Positions 1 through 9,838 of a DNA stretch of 64,000 bases are shown in pieces (positions within the stretch are counted from its first letter, which is position 1; each line of letters opens with the position of its first letter). Source of the stretch: a bacterium. GTDB taxonomy: Bacteria > Electryoneota > RPQS01. The stretch lies in NCBI GenBank assembly GCA_023382385.1, contig JAHDVH010000005.1, positions 124,001 to 188,000 on the forward strand, written 5' to 3'. The position numbers and the translations under genes are program-made. The notes under the pieces were generated by a model. It had not been told where the DNA came from, did no database searches, and saw only the letters and a list, made by a program, of their open reading frames with translations.

Positions 1-357
1 CTCCGCGTTTGGCACCCCCTGTATCCGTAGGGGTAGAACAACGTTTTCAAGCACGTTCTCTTCGTCGAGGAACTGGGGATGCTGTGTAACGATGCCAAGC
101 TTTCGGCGCAACTGCGGTTTCTGAGACCTCGTCAAAGGCCGCAACGGAATCGAAACAACTTCACCGTAACCAGCAGATGGCTCAAGCCCACCGTAAAGAA
201 CTCGAACCAGTGACGTTTTGCCACTTCCAGTCGGACCCTCAATGATAAGGAACTCCCCGCTCACCAGCTCAAGATCGATACCTGATACAACAGTCTTGCC
301 ACCTGCCAAGACGGCGAGATTCTGAAGACGGACGACAGGATTGTGTTTGCTTGTCAC
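1..357 (-). CDS. ABC transporter ATP-binding protein, FtsE/LolD-like (partial, C-terminus off window)
   Basis: The first 119 residues of an ABC ATPase are readable on the minus strand. The only in-frame start before an upstream TGA is the GTG at 357. A Walker A motif GPTGSGKTS is present, followed by a Q-loop context VTQHPQFLDEENVLENVVLPLR. That phrase resembles FtsE and LolD (which read DRTVxENVALPLR) more than importer ATPases. By family knowledge such proteins energise FtsX (division) or LolCE (lipoprotein release). The signature motif and Walker B lie outside the window, so the choice between FtsE and LolD is open. No good Shine-Dalgarno is visible before the GTG. It is divergent from hppA. 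Confidence 0.85.
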   Translation of the reverse strand, partial: MTSKHNPVVRLQNLAVLAGGKTVVSGIDLELVSGEFLIIEGPTGSGKTSLVRVLYGGLEPSAGYGEVVSIPLRPLTRSQKPQLRRKLGIVTQHPQFLDEENVLENVVLPLRIQGVPNAE

Positions 358-556
358 GATGGCTGATTGATTTTGTGCTGGACAGGATGATCATTTCCGG
401 ACAGTTGGTCCCATTGCGAAGCACGCGAGGTAAGTCGCCGCTCCTCCTTGATACCGTGCAAGGCACAGGAAGGGCTATGTTTCGATGGATGTATTATAAA
501 CATTTACAGACACTTAAAATACCATTACAGAAAATCCAGATTGCACTATTTTTCTC

Positions 557-586
557 TTGCGTATTCCGGTGGAAATTGAGTATATT
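557..586 (+). promoter_or_regulatory. candidate promoter for the hppA transcript
   Basis: TTGCGT (557-562) and TATATT (581-586) are separated by 18 bp. They lie just upstream of the hairpin at 620 and the hppA gene. This is a sequence match only. The promoter consensus of this lineage is unknown, so confidence is low. Confidence 0.3.
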
Positions 587-619
587 CGGTCTCTTACAAT
601 GAACGATGCATGACGACAA

Positions 620-642
620 GGCGGACCTAACCGCCTTTTTTT
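620..642 (+). terminator. terminator-like hairpin in the hppA leader
   Basis: GGCGG (620-624) pairs with CCGCC (631-635) across a 6-nt loop and is followed by a T run to 642, the form of an intrinsic terminator. It lies between the candidate promoter and the hppA start, not after a gene on this strand. It could therefore attenuate hppA or end a short leader transcript. Confidence 0.5.
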
Positions 643-680
643 CAAAGAAAACAGCCCAAAGAACAAAGTCAAGGAGCATC

Positions 681-2678
681 ATGCCGAATCCTGGAATAAT
701 CGCCTTCGTCGCAGGCATTATTGGACTGATCATCGCCTTTTTCATATATGGGATGGTCAAGAAACAATCCCCCGGCCCGGAAAACATGCAACGGCTGGCG
801 GACAAGATTCATCAGGGCGCGATGGTCTTTTTGAAGTCTGAGTACAAGATTCTATTCCTGTTCATCGTGCTCGTGGCCGGATTGCTGTTCTTCCTGCATC
901 CGCACCGCGAGACGGCCTATGCGTTCATCGTAGGCGCCGCGGCATCAATGCTGGCGGGCTACATTGGCATGAACGCCGCGACGATGGCGAACGTGCGTAC
1001 CACTTGGGCCGCGAAGGAGAGGGGGCAGGGTCCGGCACTTGTGACCGCTTTTTCAGGCGGTGCAGTTATGGGCTTGGCCGTTGCCGCACTTGGTCTTATC
1101 GGGCTTGGCGCCCTGTTCTACGTGCTCGATGTGAATCCGAACGTGAATGTGCAGGACGCGCTGGTTGGGATGTCCATGGGAGCCTCGTCCATCGCATTGT
1201 TCGCTCGTGTCGGAGGTGGTATCTTTACGAAGGCAGCCGACGTTGGTGCGGACCTTGTGGGCAAGATGGAGTATAACCTGAACGAAGACGATCCGAGGAA
1301 TCCTGCCGTCATTGCCGATAACGTAGGCGACAACGTTGGCGACACGGCAGGCATGGGCGCGGACTTGTTCGAAAGCTATGTTGGTTCGATCGTAGCCTCA
1401 ATCGCAATTGCCGGAACGGGCGCAGCCTATGCCGCGCAGAAAATGGCGTACATGAGCTATCCGATGTATCTGGCAGTGGCCGGACTTCTGGCTTCCATTA
1501 TCGGTATCTTTGCGATTCGCCTCTTTCAGAAAGGCGATCCTGCAAAGGCTTTGTCCTCTGGAACGGTCATCGCCGGTGTCGTATTTTGGATTATCGGTTA
1601 CTTTATCACAACGGCGCTGGATCTCAAGATTGGCGTTTACCTGGCCATGGTCTCGGGGTCTGTAGTCGGCGGATTAATTGGACGCATCACGGAGTACTAC
1701 ACCTCCGGCGGACCAGTCCGCAAGATTGCGAAGTCCTCCACGACGGGTTCCGCCACGACGATTATCACTGGCGTCGCGGTTGGATTGGAATCTGTTGCGA
1801 TTCCCATTATTCTCATCGCAGGATCCATCTGGACCAGCTTCTACTTCGCAGACCTTTACGGTATTGCGATTGCCGGTATGGGTATGCTGGCTACCGTTGG
1901 GATCGTTATGGCCGTAGACGCCTACGGACCAATTGCAGATAATGCTGGTGGCATTTCCGAGCAGGCTCATCTTGGCCCTGAAGTTCGCAAGATCACGGAC
2001 AAGTTGGATAGCTTGGGCAATACCACAGCGGCAATCGGTAAGGGCTTTGCAATTGGTTCAGCGGCCCTTGCAGCCCTCGCCCTATTTTCGGCTTATACGA
2101 CCGCCGTTGGCATCGATTCCATCAACCTCGTGGATTCGCGCGTGGTGATTGGCCTCTTGTTGGGTGGCATGATGGCCTTTTGGATCGGCGCGCTGACTAT
2201 GACGGCAGTAGGTCGAGCCGCCAGTGCAATGGTCAGCGAAGTGCGCAGGCAATTTACAGAGATCAAAGGTCTTCTGGCAGGCGAACCGGGTGCAGAACCT
2301 GACATTGCTCGGTGTATCGAGATTTCTACCAAGGGTGCATTACGCGAAATGATTTTGCCCGGTTTGGCGGCAATCGCAGCTCCCATCATAGTGGGTTTTG
2401 TGCTTGGACCGCAAGCTCTTGGTGGATTGCTCGCTGGGGCGACGCTATCAGGAGTCTTGCTGGCTCTGTTCATGGCAAATTCCGGCGGCGCATGGGATAA
2501 TGCCAAGAAGTTTATTGAATCGGGAGAGCACGGCGGCAAGGGTTCGGAAGCACACAAGGCTGCCGTTGTCGGCGATACGGTCGGCGATCCGTTCAAGGAT
2601 ACAACCGGCCCTTCCATGAACATTCTAATCAAGCTGATGGCCATCGTTGCCCTTGTGCTTGCACCGATGTTGAAGTAG
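681..2678 (+). CDS. hppA: K+-dependent membrane-bound ion-translocating pyrophosphatase
   Basis: 665-aa integral membrane pyrophosphatase that couples PPi hydrolysis to H+ or Na+ export. The start at 681 is chosen because AAGGAG sits 5 nt before it and the N-terminus [12 protein letters not shown] enters directly into the first membrane helix. The frame is open to 606, but that extension is not hydrophobic. The catalytic region has the [20 protein letters not shown] signature with spaced Asp residues, and a second acidic set near the C-terminus ([15 protein letters not shown]). The motif [10 protein letters not shown] has Ala where K+-independent enzymes have Lys, which places it in the K+-dependent class. 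H+ versus Na+ specificity cannot be read with confidence. It is monocistronic, with a hairpin before it and a strong terminator after it. Confidence 0.97.
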   Translation: MPNPGIIAFVAGIIGLIIAFFIYGMVKKQSPGPENMQRLADKIHQGAMVFLKSEYKILFLFIVLVAGLLFFLHPHRETAYAFIVGAAASMLAGYIGMNAATMANVRTTWAAKERGQGPALVTAFSGGAVMGLAVAALGLIGLGALFYVLDVNPNVNVQDALVGMSMGASSIALFARVGGGIFTKAADVGADLVGKMEYNLNEDDPRNPAVIADNVGDNVGDTAGMGADLFESYVGSIVASIAIAGTGAAYAAQKMAYMSYPMYLAVAGLLASIIGIFAIRLFQKGDPAKALSSGTVIAGVVFWIIGYFITTALDLKIGVYLAMVSGSVVGGLIGRITEYYTSGGPVRKIAKSSTTGSATTIITGVAVGLESVAIPIILIAGSIWTSFYFADLYGIAIAGMGMLATVGIVMAVDAYGPIADNAGGISEQAHLGPEVRKITDKLDSLGNTTAAIGKGFAIGSAALAALALFSAYTTAVGIDSINLVDSRVVIGLLLGGMMAFWIGALTMTAVGRAASAMVSEVRRQFTEIKGLLAGEPGAEPDIARCIEISTKGALREMILPGLAAIAAPIIVGFVLGPQALGGLLAGATLSGVLLALFMANSGGAWDNAKKFIESGEHGGKGSEAHKAAVVGDTVGDPFKDTTGPSMNILIKLMAIVALVLAPMLK

Positions 2679-2715
2679 CGAATCGGTTACGACCTGATAA
2701 CGGATGCAGGATTGT

Positions 2716-2751
2716 GAAGGCGGGCGACCATTTGGTCGCCCGCCTTCTTTT
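2716..2751. terminator. bidirectional terminator between hppA and the metal ABC genes
   Basis: A perfect 15-bp stem (2716-2730 with 2733-2747) closes on a TT loop and is followed by TTTT on the plus strand. On the minus strand the hairpin begins at the stop codon (2750-2752) of the converging permease gene, so it can serve both convergent transcripts. Confidence 0.85.
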
Positions 2752-3553
2752 AATTGTCTCGCTGCCCGAAAAGCCGCGCCCCGAGAAAGACACCAAAGAG
2801 CAGAAGAACGATTATTGGCCCGGGCGAGAGGTCAAAGTTCACGGCCACGGCTGCTCCGATGATCGATGTGACGGCACCAAGCAGGATTGACCAAATGACC
2901 ACAGAAGTGGCTCTGTTGCTGAAGAGTCCAGCGGTGGCAGAAGGCATGACAATCAATGCTCCTACAAGCAGAACTCCTGCGATCTTCATCGCCAAGGCAA
3001 TGGTCACAGCCAGAATCGCGAGACTGCCGAGATGCATCAGTCTGACTGGCAAACCCGCAATGCGCGCACCCTCCGGATCGAATAGAAACAGTAGTATCTG
3101 CTGCCAGAAGGAGACGAGCAGCATGAGAACGAGCAGGGCAAGTGCGCAGAGAAAATAGACGTCTCCGAGAAGAACTTGGTCCAGAGAACCTACAAGAAAT
3201 TCTTCAAGATGACCGCCTCCGCAGTCATCATGAACATGATTGTGGACGCTTGAAAGAAGTAAACCGAAAGCGACCGCAGCAGCTAACAGGATTCCAATCG
3301 CGCTGTCTGACGAAAGATCATCGCGCCGGGGAAGCATACCCACGCCGAGGCTGAAAAGCAAGGCAGTAACTAATGCAATAGGGAACACCGGCCAGTGCAT
3401 GTACAGCGCGAGTCCCACGCCGGCAATCATTCCATGAGATGCTCCATGGCCCATGAATGCAAGTCGGCGATGTACGACCAGAAACGACTGCGCACCACAC
3501 GCCACCCCCAAGAGGAGAGCGGCCAACAGCATGGGAAGGCTTTCAATGCTCAT
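2750..3553 (-). CDS. metal ABC transporter permease, ZnuB/MntB (ABC-3) family
   Basis: 267-aa polytopic permease of the ABC-3 family (ZnuB, MntB, TroC), which imports Zn2+ or Mn2+ with a periplasmic binding protein. Family-typical features are the repeated hydrophobic helices, the stretch VVHRRLAFMGHGASHGMIAG near residue 35, and PSATAGLFSNRATSV late in the chain. The ATG at 3553 overlaps the ATPase stop by 11 nt, implying translational coupling. Open frame continues upstream to 3637, but that extension runs inside the ATPase gene and is polar. No substrate-binding protein gene adjoins the pair. The metal cannot be assigned from sequence alone. Confidence 0.9.
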   Translation of the reverse strand: MSIESLPMLLAALLLGVACGAQSFLVVHRRLAFMGHGASHGMIAGVGLALYMHWPVFPIALVTALLFSLGVGMLPRRDDLSSDSAIGILLAAAVAFGLLLSSVHNHVHDDCGGGHLEEFLVGSLDQVLLGDVYFLCALALLVLMLLVSFWQQILLFLFDPEGARIAGLPVRLMHLGSLAILAVTIALAMKIAGVLLVGALIVMPSATAGLFSNRATSVVIWSILLGAVTSIIGAAVAVNFDLSPGPIIVLLLFGVFLGARLFGQRDN

Positions 3554-4325
3554 GCTTGCCCACCACCATATGCGGCATGGAATGATCATGGAAGACGAGC
3601 TTCGCCGGACAGCCATAGGCTCTTTCGATATCCTCACTGGACAGATTCTCGGGCCTGTCGTGGAAATGCAGTTGCTGGTTCAAGCAGGCAAGGCGATCGC
3701 ATATCGGCGAGACCGCACCGATATCGTGTGAGACCAGCACGACCGTCAGATTGCGTTCCTTCCGCCATTCCAGAAGCCACGAGTTGAGCTGATCCTGACC
3801 TTCCGCATCGACGCCGACCGTCGGCTCATCGAGCAAAAGCAACTCAGGTTCGTGGACCATCGCCCGCGCGATGAGGATTCGCTGCTTCTGCCCGCCGGAG
3901 AGCTTCCACCATGCTTTTTTCGCATGAGCACTCATGCCAACACGCTCGAGTGCATGATTCGTTTTGTCCATCAGCTCGCCTTGCGAATAATCAGGCAGAC
4001 CGCGAGCCAACAAACCCATGCTGACTACCTGTTCGGCGGAAACAGGGAACCGCGAGGTGAACTCTCTCTGTTGCGGCACATGCCCGACTTTTCGACGCCA
4101 GTTGTAACCTGTAAGCGGGTTTTCACCGAAGACTCGCACGCTGCCCGAGTCAGGGACTTCCAAACCGAGGATAAGCCGCAACAACGTGGATTTACCTCCG
4201 CCGTTCGGCCCGATGAGGCCTACAAATGCGCCGGCTTCCAGCTCGAGCGAGACATGCGCAAGAGCCGTTGTGGCGCCGTAGCGGAACGAGACATCAGTAA
4301 GATTGATTATCGAATTCGTGTTCAA
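3543..4325 (-). CDS. metal ABC transporter ATP-binding protein, ZnuC-like
   Basis: 260-aa ABC ATPase with Walker A GPNGGGKST (about residues 38-46), signature LSGGQKQR, Walker B LLLLDEPT and the switch His (VLVSHD). It pairs with the downstream ABC-3 permease. The C-terminus is His-rich (FHDHSMPHMVVGKHEH), common among Zn/Mn ATPases and suggestive of metal contact. The start is a TTG at 4325, and no better ATG exists upstream. The 76-bp gap to the upstream EamA gene has no obvious Zur or Fur palindrome. Confidence 0.92.
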   Translation of the reverse strand: MNTNSIINLTDVSFRYGATTALAHVSLELEAGAFVGLIGPNGGGKSTLLRLILGLEVPDSGSVRVFGENPLTGYNWRRKVGHVPQQREFTSRFPVSAEQVVSMGLLARGLPDYSQGELMDKTNHALERVGMSAHAKKAWWKLSGGQKQRILIARAMVHEPELLLLDEPTVGVDAEGQDQLNSWLLEWRKERNLTVVLVSHDIGAVSPICDRLACLNQQLHFHDRPENLSSEDIERAYGCPAKLVFHDHSMPHMVVGKHEH

Positions 4326-4401
4326 GGTTGATGCTTGGAGTTTGCAGGTTGCTTAAGACAAAAGTCACTGCACAATCGTTATTAAGAAGAGTGATGTTCA
4401 C

Positions 4402-5298
4402 CTAATCACGGGAAGGTTCGGCAATCGCCGGGGTTCTGGGTTCCATGACAATAGTCAGAATACAGAGTACAATCAACGCAGCACCAGCCAGCGTCCAGCC
4501 CCCCGGGATTTCCGCGAAGAGTGCCCAGCCGAGCAACGTTGCTCCGACTGGCTCGCCGAGGATTGACGCGGAGACGACGAATGCGGGAAGATGCCCAACC
4601 GCAAAATTCAGCAAAGTGTGGCCTATCATGGTCGGAATGATCGCGAGCAGCAGCAGTCCGGTCCAATTTTCAGCTCCGAAGCCCGTCAAGGAAACTCCAG
4701 AAATCGCCGCAAGGAGCATCAGAAAGAGCGATCCGCTAACATGCAGAGTCAACATGAATGGGACGAGCGGGACGGTCTGACGATATGAGCGGGCAAACAG
4801 AACGAAGATAGCTGCAAGTATGGACGCAGTCAAGGCTAATAAGTTCCCGGTCAGTGCGGCCTCTCCGGCACCTCCTCCAAATGTAATTGCGGCCATCCCC
4901 AGAATAGCTCCCGCAATCGCCAACCGGCTGCGCCAACTGACAGATTCTTTAAGGAAGATGTATCCAAGAAATGCAGTAAAAACCGGTTGAGTGCAGGTTA
5001 GAAACGTGGAAGCGGCTATCGAAGTATAACTGAGGCTGGTGATAAAGCAGACCTGATGCAGGGCGATGATCACTGTAGCGCCAGCGATGCCAAGAATCTT
5101 GGCAGGCCACATCTCTCGCAAAGCCGTGCGCACGTTAACCGAAAATAGTGCAAAAAGAAATATGATCGCGCAAAACCCGCCGCGCCAAAATGCCGCTGCA
5201 AGCGGCGGAACATCTGCAAAACGCACAAAGATCGCGGCAGTAGAAACCGCAAGAACGGCGGGAAGCAGGGCTGCTTTAGCCCGTGCGATGGGTTGCAT
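4402..5298 (-). CDS. EamA/DMT-family permease
   Basis: 298-aa protein with about ten hydrophobic helices arranged as two EamA repeats, typical of drug/metabolite transporters that export amino acids or other small metabolites. The second repeat includes the characteristic region SILGEPVGATLLGWALFAEIPG, and the first ends with TQPVFTAFLGYIFLKESVSW (helix 4, PxxxxLxxxLFLxExxxxxx type). The start is the ATG at 5298. It lies 76 nt upstream of the metal ABC genes on the same strand and could share their transcript. Substrate unknown. Confidence 0.9.
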   Translation of the reverse strand: MQPIARAKAALLPAVLAVSTAAIFVRFADVPPLAAAFWRGGFCAIIFLFALFSVNVRTALREMWPAKILGIAGATVIIALHQVCFITSLSYTSIAASTFLTCTQPVFTAFLGYIFLKESVSWRSRLAIAGAILGMAAITFGGGAGEAALTGNLLALTASILAAIFVLFARSYRQTVPLVPFMLTLHVSGSLFLMLLAAISGVSLTGFGAENWTGLLLLAIIPTMIGHTLLNFAVGHLPAFVVSASILGEPVGATLLGWALFAEIPGGWTLAGAALIVLCILTIVMEPRTPAIAEPSRD

Positions 5299-5482
5299 AG
5301 ACAGTTGGGAGGGTCAAAAGGGCAGGCTTTGTCACAAAGCTTGCAAGCTCGTGTAAGGCGATGATCCGTCGTAAATCCAGAAAATATACGAAAGCAGCAC
5401 AAGATTCACAAACACCAGCCTTCGGCACCGCGTGTCTAAAGGCTTGCAAATGGCTGTATTTTTTAATACTTTAAGGAATATG

Positions 5483-6691
5483 ATGCGGAAATTGACAGCA
5501 GTCTGCCTATCTTGCCTGCTTGGAACAAACCTTGCCACGGCTCAGTTCCTTCAGGTCAAGGGCAGCGTTCCCTTATCCCCCAGAGAGGATGTTGCAGTCT
5601 CGGGTTCGATCGCCTATACTGTGGGTTCGAACTCATTCAGCGTCGTCTCGTTTGCGAATCCCAATTCCCCGGCAGTTATCGGCCAGCTCGCGCCGGGTGT
5701 TGGAACGCTGACGGGCGTGGCCTTCCGCGGCGATCATGTCTACTGCGCTGGCCAAGGCAGCGGGGTGGTCGTCATCGATGCGGACACTCCTTCATCGCCG
5801 AGTTGGGTGCGCAATGTATTGGCTGCAGCACCTGTGAAGGATGTCTCAGTAGGTGACACCTTTCTGGTCGCGGCTACAAGTCTGAACGTGACGCTTTTCG
5901 GATTGCATGATCCGGCACAGCCTCGCCTCTTGACCGCGTATGGGCGCCCTGCAAACCGCGTGGCGATTGATGCCGCTTCACGGAAGATACACTGCGCCGG
6001 AAGCGATGGAGCATTTCTGCTCAGCTGGCAGGTGAATCAAGGTGTTGTCACTTTGAGCGAATCAGACGAATTTGGCTCATCAGAGTATTCCAACGTCGCG
6101 TTAGGCGGGAGCTACGTCAACTTCGCGCAAGGACTTCAATTCTCTGCTCTTCATCCGAATACTTATACCTTGGCCGGTCAATATGGCGCTGCGGGTCAAA
6201 TCCGCGGGCTTGCATCCGGCTCCAACTATTCTGTAATCGGACTGTCGACTGGCGGCATTGAGTATCTCCGCCAAACGGGCAATACGCCACAGTTTTCATC
6301 TTCCGTGCAGGTGACCGGCGGAATCAATAGCCTTGCCATATCAGGCAATGATCAATATGTTCTTGCCGCGACGACAGCCGGACTGACGGTTGTCGAGAAT
6401 TCGGCGTTAACAGCTGATGAATCGCCTCTTATCCCACACGACTTTGCGCTTAGTGCATTTCCCAATCCTTTCAATTCTACAACCACGATCTCCTGGATGG
6501 GCGTGGTACGCGCAAACGCATCTCTAACTATCTTTGACGTGAATGGGCGAGAAGTGCTTTTCAGATCTGTAAACCCATCTGAAAACTCCCTCAAGCTTGA
6601 TTTCGCTGGATTCGGCGCAGGGAGCTATTTTGTGCAATTAGCAGGTAACGGCATTGATTCGTCGCCGATGCGCATAGTATACTTGCCATAA
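5483..6691 (+). CDS. secreted LVIVD-type beta-propeller protein with T9SS sorting domain
   Basis: About 402 aa. The start at 5483 has AAGGA 5 nt upstream (5480 is also ATG) and gives a standard signal peptide, MRKLTAVCLSCLLGTNLATA. The body is made of repeats such as VAFRGDHVYCAGQGSGVVVI and similar units near residues 40-300, the LVIVD/beta-propeller pattern. The last 80 residues match the type IX secretion sorting domain: FALSAFPNPFNSTTTISW, then LTIFDVNGREV, then GAGSYFVQLAG. Inference: it is exported and anchored or released by T9SS. No enzymatic motif was found. Its own promoter is probably in the 5299-5480 gap, divergent from the EamA gene. Confidence 0.8.
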   Translation: MRKLTAVCLSCLLGTNLATAQFLQVKGSVPLSPREDVAVSGSIAYTVGSNSFSVVSFANPNSPAVIGQLAPGVGTLTGVAFRGDHVYCAGQGSGVVVIDADTPSSPSWVRNVLAAAPVKDVSVGDTFLVAATSLNVTLFGLHDPAQPRLLTAYGRPANRVAIDAASRKIHCAGSDGAFLLSWQVNQGVVTLSESDEFGSSEYSNVALGGSYVNFAQGLQFSALHPNTYTLAGQYGAAGQIRGLASGSNYSVIGLSTGGIEYLRQTGNTPQFSSSVQVTGGINSLAISGNDQYVLAATTAGLTVVENSALTADESPLIPHDFALSAFPNPFNSTTTISWMGVVRANASLTIFDVNGREVLFRSVNPSENSLKLDFAGFGAGSYFVQLAGNGIDSSPMRIVYLP

Positions 6692-6775
6692 GGCACTCTT
6701 GACCGCTCGTTTGCCCTTCGTCATGGGGAGAATCCTCTTCTTCCCGGTATTCGTTCAGTAAATTCTCACAGCACC

Positions 6776-7111
6776 ATGTTTCTCCAACTCGTCGTAGAGG
6801 CGCTCCTCTACTATTTGGCCTGTTCACTGCTTGCCAAGCGCGAAGAAGCTCCGGGTTTGTTGCGCGTGTTCATTGTCGTGATGCTGCTGGCCTTCGTTTC
6901 GGGCGGCATTAAGGCCATTTTCTCAGATTTCTGGATAGGTAGCGCAATCATCGCCGTCCTAAACTTCTTCATCCTCTGGATTGGCTTGGGGATAGGGTTG
7001 TTCCGTACGATTCTCGCGCTGATCGCCGTCATGCTCCTGCGTTCATTACTCGAGTACTCCTTTGGCGGGGTTGGGGCGGGTCCGGCGCTGTTCACGCAAT
7101 GGCTCAGATGA
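6776..7111 (+). CDS. small membrane protein of unknown function
   Basis: 111 aa with three or four hydrophobic stretches (residues about 1-20, 27-47, 53-90). No recognised family. Its stop codon overlaps the ATG at 7108 of the next gene (ATGA), so it appears to be the first gene of the 6776-12348 operon of envelope genes. No Shine-Dalgarno is obvious before the ATG. Confidence 0.65.
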   Translation: MFLQLVVEALLYYLACSLLAKREEAPGLLRVFIVVMLLAFVSGGIKAIFSDFWIGSAIIAVLNFFILWIGLGIGLFRTILALIAVMLLRSLLEYSFGGVGAGPALFTQWLR

Positions 7112-8328
7112 TCTTCCGCTTAATTCTCTTCATGCTTTGCTCCGCGAGTGCAGTCGGACAGCTGAAGTCGTCGAGCGTCCTCGTTGCATTCCCTGAAATT
7201 ACGTATGACGAGCATCGCGCATACTTCCTGAATGACACTTGGGCCGCAGTGTATTCAGGACAACTGGGCGCGATGTTCACCGTTCCGCGCGATTCCGTTG
7301 ACGTGCGGATTGTTGATGAAGGGAGAACCTGTCGCACTATTGTCGGGAATGCAGCCTATACCTGTCACCCGACGCGCGGGGATGCTCTCGTGAAGCAGGA
7401 AGCCTCAGGCGCGGAGGACAAAGTCATCACGCCGCCAAGCCGAGCTGCTCTGCAAGTGCTCGCAGACGCTTGGCACCTCATCTCAATCTCAGCGGCTGAG
7501 ATTCAAGAGGAAATCGGGCCGCTGTTCGCAGATGGGGAGCGCATCTGGTTCGGGCTTATTGCATCTCGAGGTCAAGACAGCACTCCGCTGGCTGGACTTG
7601 GATGGTACAACACGCGGCTTGATCAATTCGGTCGAGTTTACGGCAGCGGTTTGGAGGGCGTTGCACCGCGTTGGATTGGAGTGCGACAGGACACCGTTTG
7701 GATGTACTGCAAGTCACTGGATAAGGAACACTCCAACGCTTTGATTAGCTACTCGCCAAGTAGTGCAACGATGATGTATGTAGATCCGCGTGGTGCCGGA
7801 ATCCCGGGAGATACGCTGCTGAATGTGAGTTTGGCAAGAAACGCACTCTTGATTTCCACTGAGCAGGCGGTTAGCGTTTGGCAAACCGGAGTGTCCCCGT
7901 GGGTTTGGCAGACGGATGCCTACGCGGCTCGAGACTCTGTGTGGCTACAGTTTCTGACATTCGACCGAAGCCGCGAAGCTATGAGGTCACACGGAGATTT
8001 TTTTCCGCTCGCGATTAATCAACCCGCCCAGGCATTTACCCGTGTCGGAGATTGGATTGAGGTGCTCGCCCCGCGCGGCATTGAAGCGCGCATGGACTAC
8101 TCCGCTTGGGACAAGCGGAGTAAAGCCCTGGAAGGCTTTGACTGGGGTTGCGGCGATAGTGTGTGTGTCGCACGCGTCAGGGTTCAAGTCCAAGGTGCGA
8201 CAAAGGAAATGGACTTGCTGAACACGCCGATCATCTTCTTGGAGCGTGACAAACAGGAAGCAAAGGTGGGAATTCAGGCCGGATGGGTTCGAGTTGACCA
8301 AGTTGTACCCGTACTAATGAAGAAGTAA
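7108..8328 (+). CDS. exported protein of unknown function
   Basis: About 406 aa. The signal peptide (MIFRLILFMLCSASAVGQ) indicates export. The start at 7108 is preferred over the ATG at 7099 because it makes an ATGA overlap with the upstream gene. The mature part is soluble and beta-rich in appearance, without a domain I recognise. It contains two close Cys near its C-terminal third (WGCGDSVCVARVRV) that could form a disulphide. It is followed after 13 bp by the OmpA-like gene, so probably acts in the envelope. Confidence 0.7.
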   Translation: MIFRLILFMLCSASAVGQLKSSSVLVAFPEITYDEHRAYFLNDTWAAVYSGQLGAMFTVPRDSVDVRIVDEGRTCRTIVGNAAYTCHPTRGDALVKQEASGAEDKVITPPSRAALQVLADAWHLISISAAEIQEEIGPLFADGERIWFGLIASRGQDSTPLAGLGWYNTRLDQFGRVYGSGLEGVAPRWIGVRQDTVWMYCKSLDKEHSNALISYSPSSATMMYVDPRGAGIPGDTLLNVSLARNALLISTEQAVSVWQTGVSPWVWQTDAYAARDSVWLQFLTFDRSREAMRSHGDFFPLAINQPAQAFTRVGDWIEVLAPRGIEARMDYSAWDKRSKALEGFDWGCGDSVCVARVRVQVQGATKEMDLLNTPIIFLERDKQEAKVGIQAGWVRVDQVVPVLMKK

Positions 8329-8341
8329 CCAATCTTGTTCG

Positions 8342-9838
8342 ATGTTAAGTAGATCAATATACCTGATAGTTTTGTCAGTTCTGCTTGCCGCAACAACCTT
8401 GTCAGGCCAGCCCGCGCTTACACTTGAAGATTTGCTCGCAGAGGCGGAAACGGCATTGGCTCAGGCCTACGAAGGCGGCCTGAACTTGCTGGCGCCAACG
8501 CGGGTTAGCAAGGCGGAAACGTCGGTGAAAGAAGCGCGCAAACAGATGGAGTCGGGCGGCAGCGAGCAGCTGGTGCGTCTATCATTAGAAAGCGCTATTG
8601 AAAGTCTTGAAACCGCGGCGGCCAGCACCGCGCAAACTCGAGAGCGCCTTCAGATTGTGCTTGACGCGCGCGCTGCCGCACTCCTCGCCGGCGCGGAGCA
8701 GACCAATCTGCCTATTTGGCAAAAGGCTGAGCGGGGCTTAAGAGATTTGGCGGCATCTATCGAAGTCGGACGAGATGCGGAGGTGAACGGGCTGCGGGAG
8801 CCCCTTGCGCAGCAATACTGGGCCGCCCGTCGCGAATCGCTGCGCGACGGTTTGTTGGCGAATGCAAAAGCGGATGTGGCCGCGGCTCAGAAGGCGGGGT
8901 GTGATCAACAGTTCCCCATGTTGATGGCACGTGCGCGGCAGGCTGTTTCACGTGCGGAAGCGTTCCTGACTCAGGAGAGCCTTGACGAATGTAGAATCGC
9001 GGCGGCGGAAGCATCTCGACATGCGAAGCATGCCATTGGCCAGCTCAATTACTTGAATGACACAAAGAAATCGCGGACGCAGATTGAGACAATGCTGTTG
9101 CCTTATGATGACCTGCTATTCGAAATTGCGTTGGCGTCCGGCGATACACTTGACTTTTCACGCGGGGGCGCGGAAGCCGTGAAGGATTTCCGCAAACTGT
9201 ATAGCCGGATCCAGGCAAAGCTAAAGGCGGAACGTGATTCTCTGGAGAGAGCGACTGGCAGGTCGCATGAAAGCATGGAACGTTCTTTGACCGAAATGCA
9301 GACTCGCTTCGCGGATGTTCAGAACCAGATGATTGAGCTTGAGCAGCGCATGCGCGACATGCAAATGGAGCGTGATGTTGCAGTGAGTAGATTGCGCAAG
9401 AATGAGCTGACTGCACAGCGAGTCCAGCTTGCTCAAACGGCGTTTGACCCGGGCGATGCAGTTGTTTATCAGACGATGGAAGGGAATGTGATCATTCACC
9501 TCTACGGGGTGAAGTTTGCAAGTGGAAAATCAACGGTCGACAGGGATCAGCGTGCCATTCTGAAGAAGGCCGCTGAGGCAATTTCCGTTTTTCCCGGAGT
9601 CGGGGTTACGGTTGAAGGACACACCGATGACGATGGCTCGGAGGAAGGCAACCTCGAACTCTCGCAAAAGCGAGCAGAAGCTGTGGGCAAACTATTGCAG
9701 GAAGAGGTTCCCCAGTCTGTGTCGATACAAACTATCGGCAAGGGAGAAAGCTCGCCGATCGCATCTAATAAAACCGCGCGAGGCAAAGCGCTGAACCGGC
9801 GGATAGACCTGGTTCTCTCATTGCCATCACCCAAATGA
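8342..9838 (+). CDS. OmpA-family protein with long helical periplasmic domain
   Basis: 498 aa. The N-terminal signal peptide is followed by a long Ala/Glu/Arg-rich helical region (about 25-370) with coiled-coil stretches. The C-terminus is an OmpA/MotB peptidoglycan-binding domain: FASGKSTVDRDQRAILKKAA, then VEGHTDDDGSEEGNLELSQK with RAEAVG following. The Asp and Arg that hold diaminopimelate in this family are present (HTDDDG and QKRAEAV). Inference: it ties the envelope to the cell wall. There is no outer-membrane barrel region, so attachment would be by the N-terminal part or by partners. Its TGA overlaps the next ATG (ATGA). Confidence 0.88.
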   Translation: MLSRSIYLIVLSVLLAATTLSGQPALTLEDLLAEAETALAQAYEGGLNLLAPTRVSKAETSVKEARKQMESGGSEQLVRLSLESAIESLETAAASTAQTRERLQIVLDARAAALLAGAEQTNLPIWQKAERGLRDLAASIEVGRDAEVNGLREPLAQQYWAARRESLRDGLLANAKADVAAAQKAGCDQQFPMLMARARQAVSRAEAFLTQESLDECRIAAAEASRHAKHAIGQLNYLNDTKKSRTQIETMLLPYDDLLFEIALASGDTLDFSRGGAEAVKDFRKLYSRIQAKLKAERDSLERATGRSHESMERSLTEMQTRFADVQNQMIELEQRMRDMQMERDVAVSRLRKNELTAQRVQLAQTAFDPGDAVVYQTMEGNVIIHLYGVKFASGKSTVDRDQRAILKKAAEAISVFPGVGVTVEGHTDDDGSEEGNLELSQKRAEAVGKLLQEEVPQSVSIQTIGKGESSPIASNKTARGKALNRRIDLVLSLPSPK

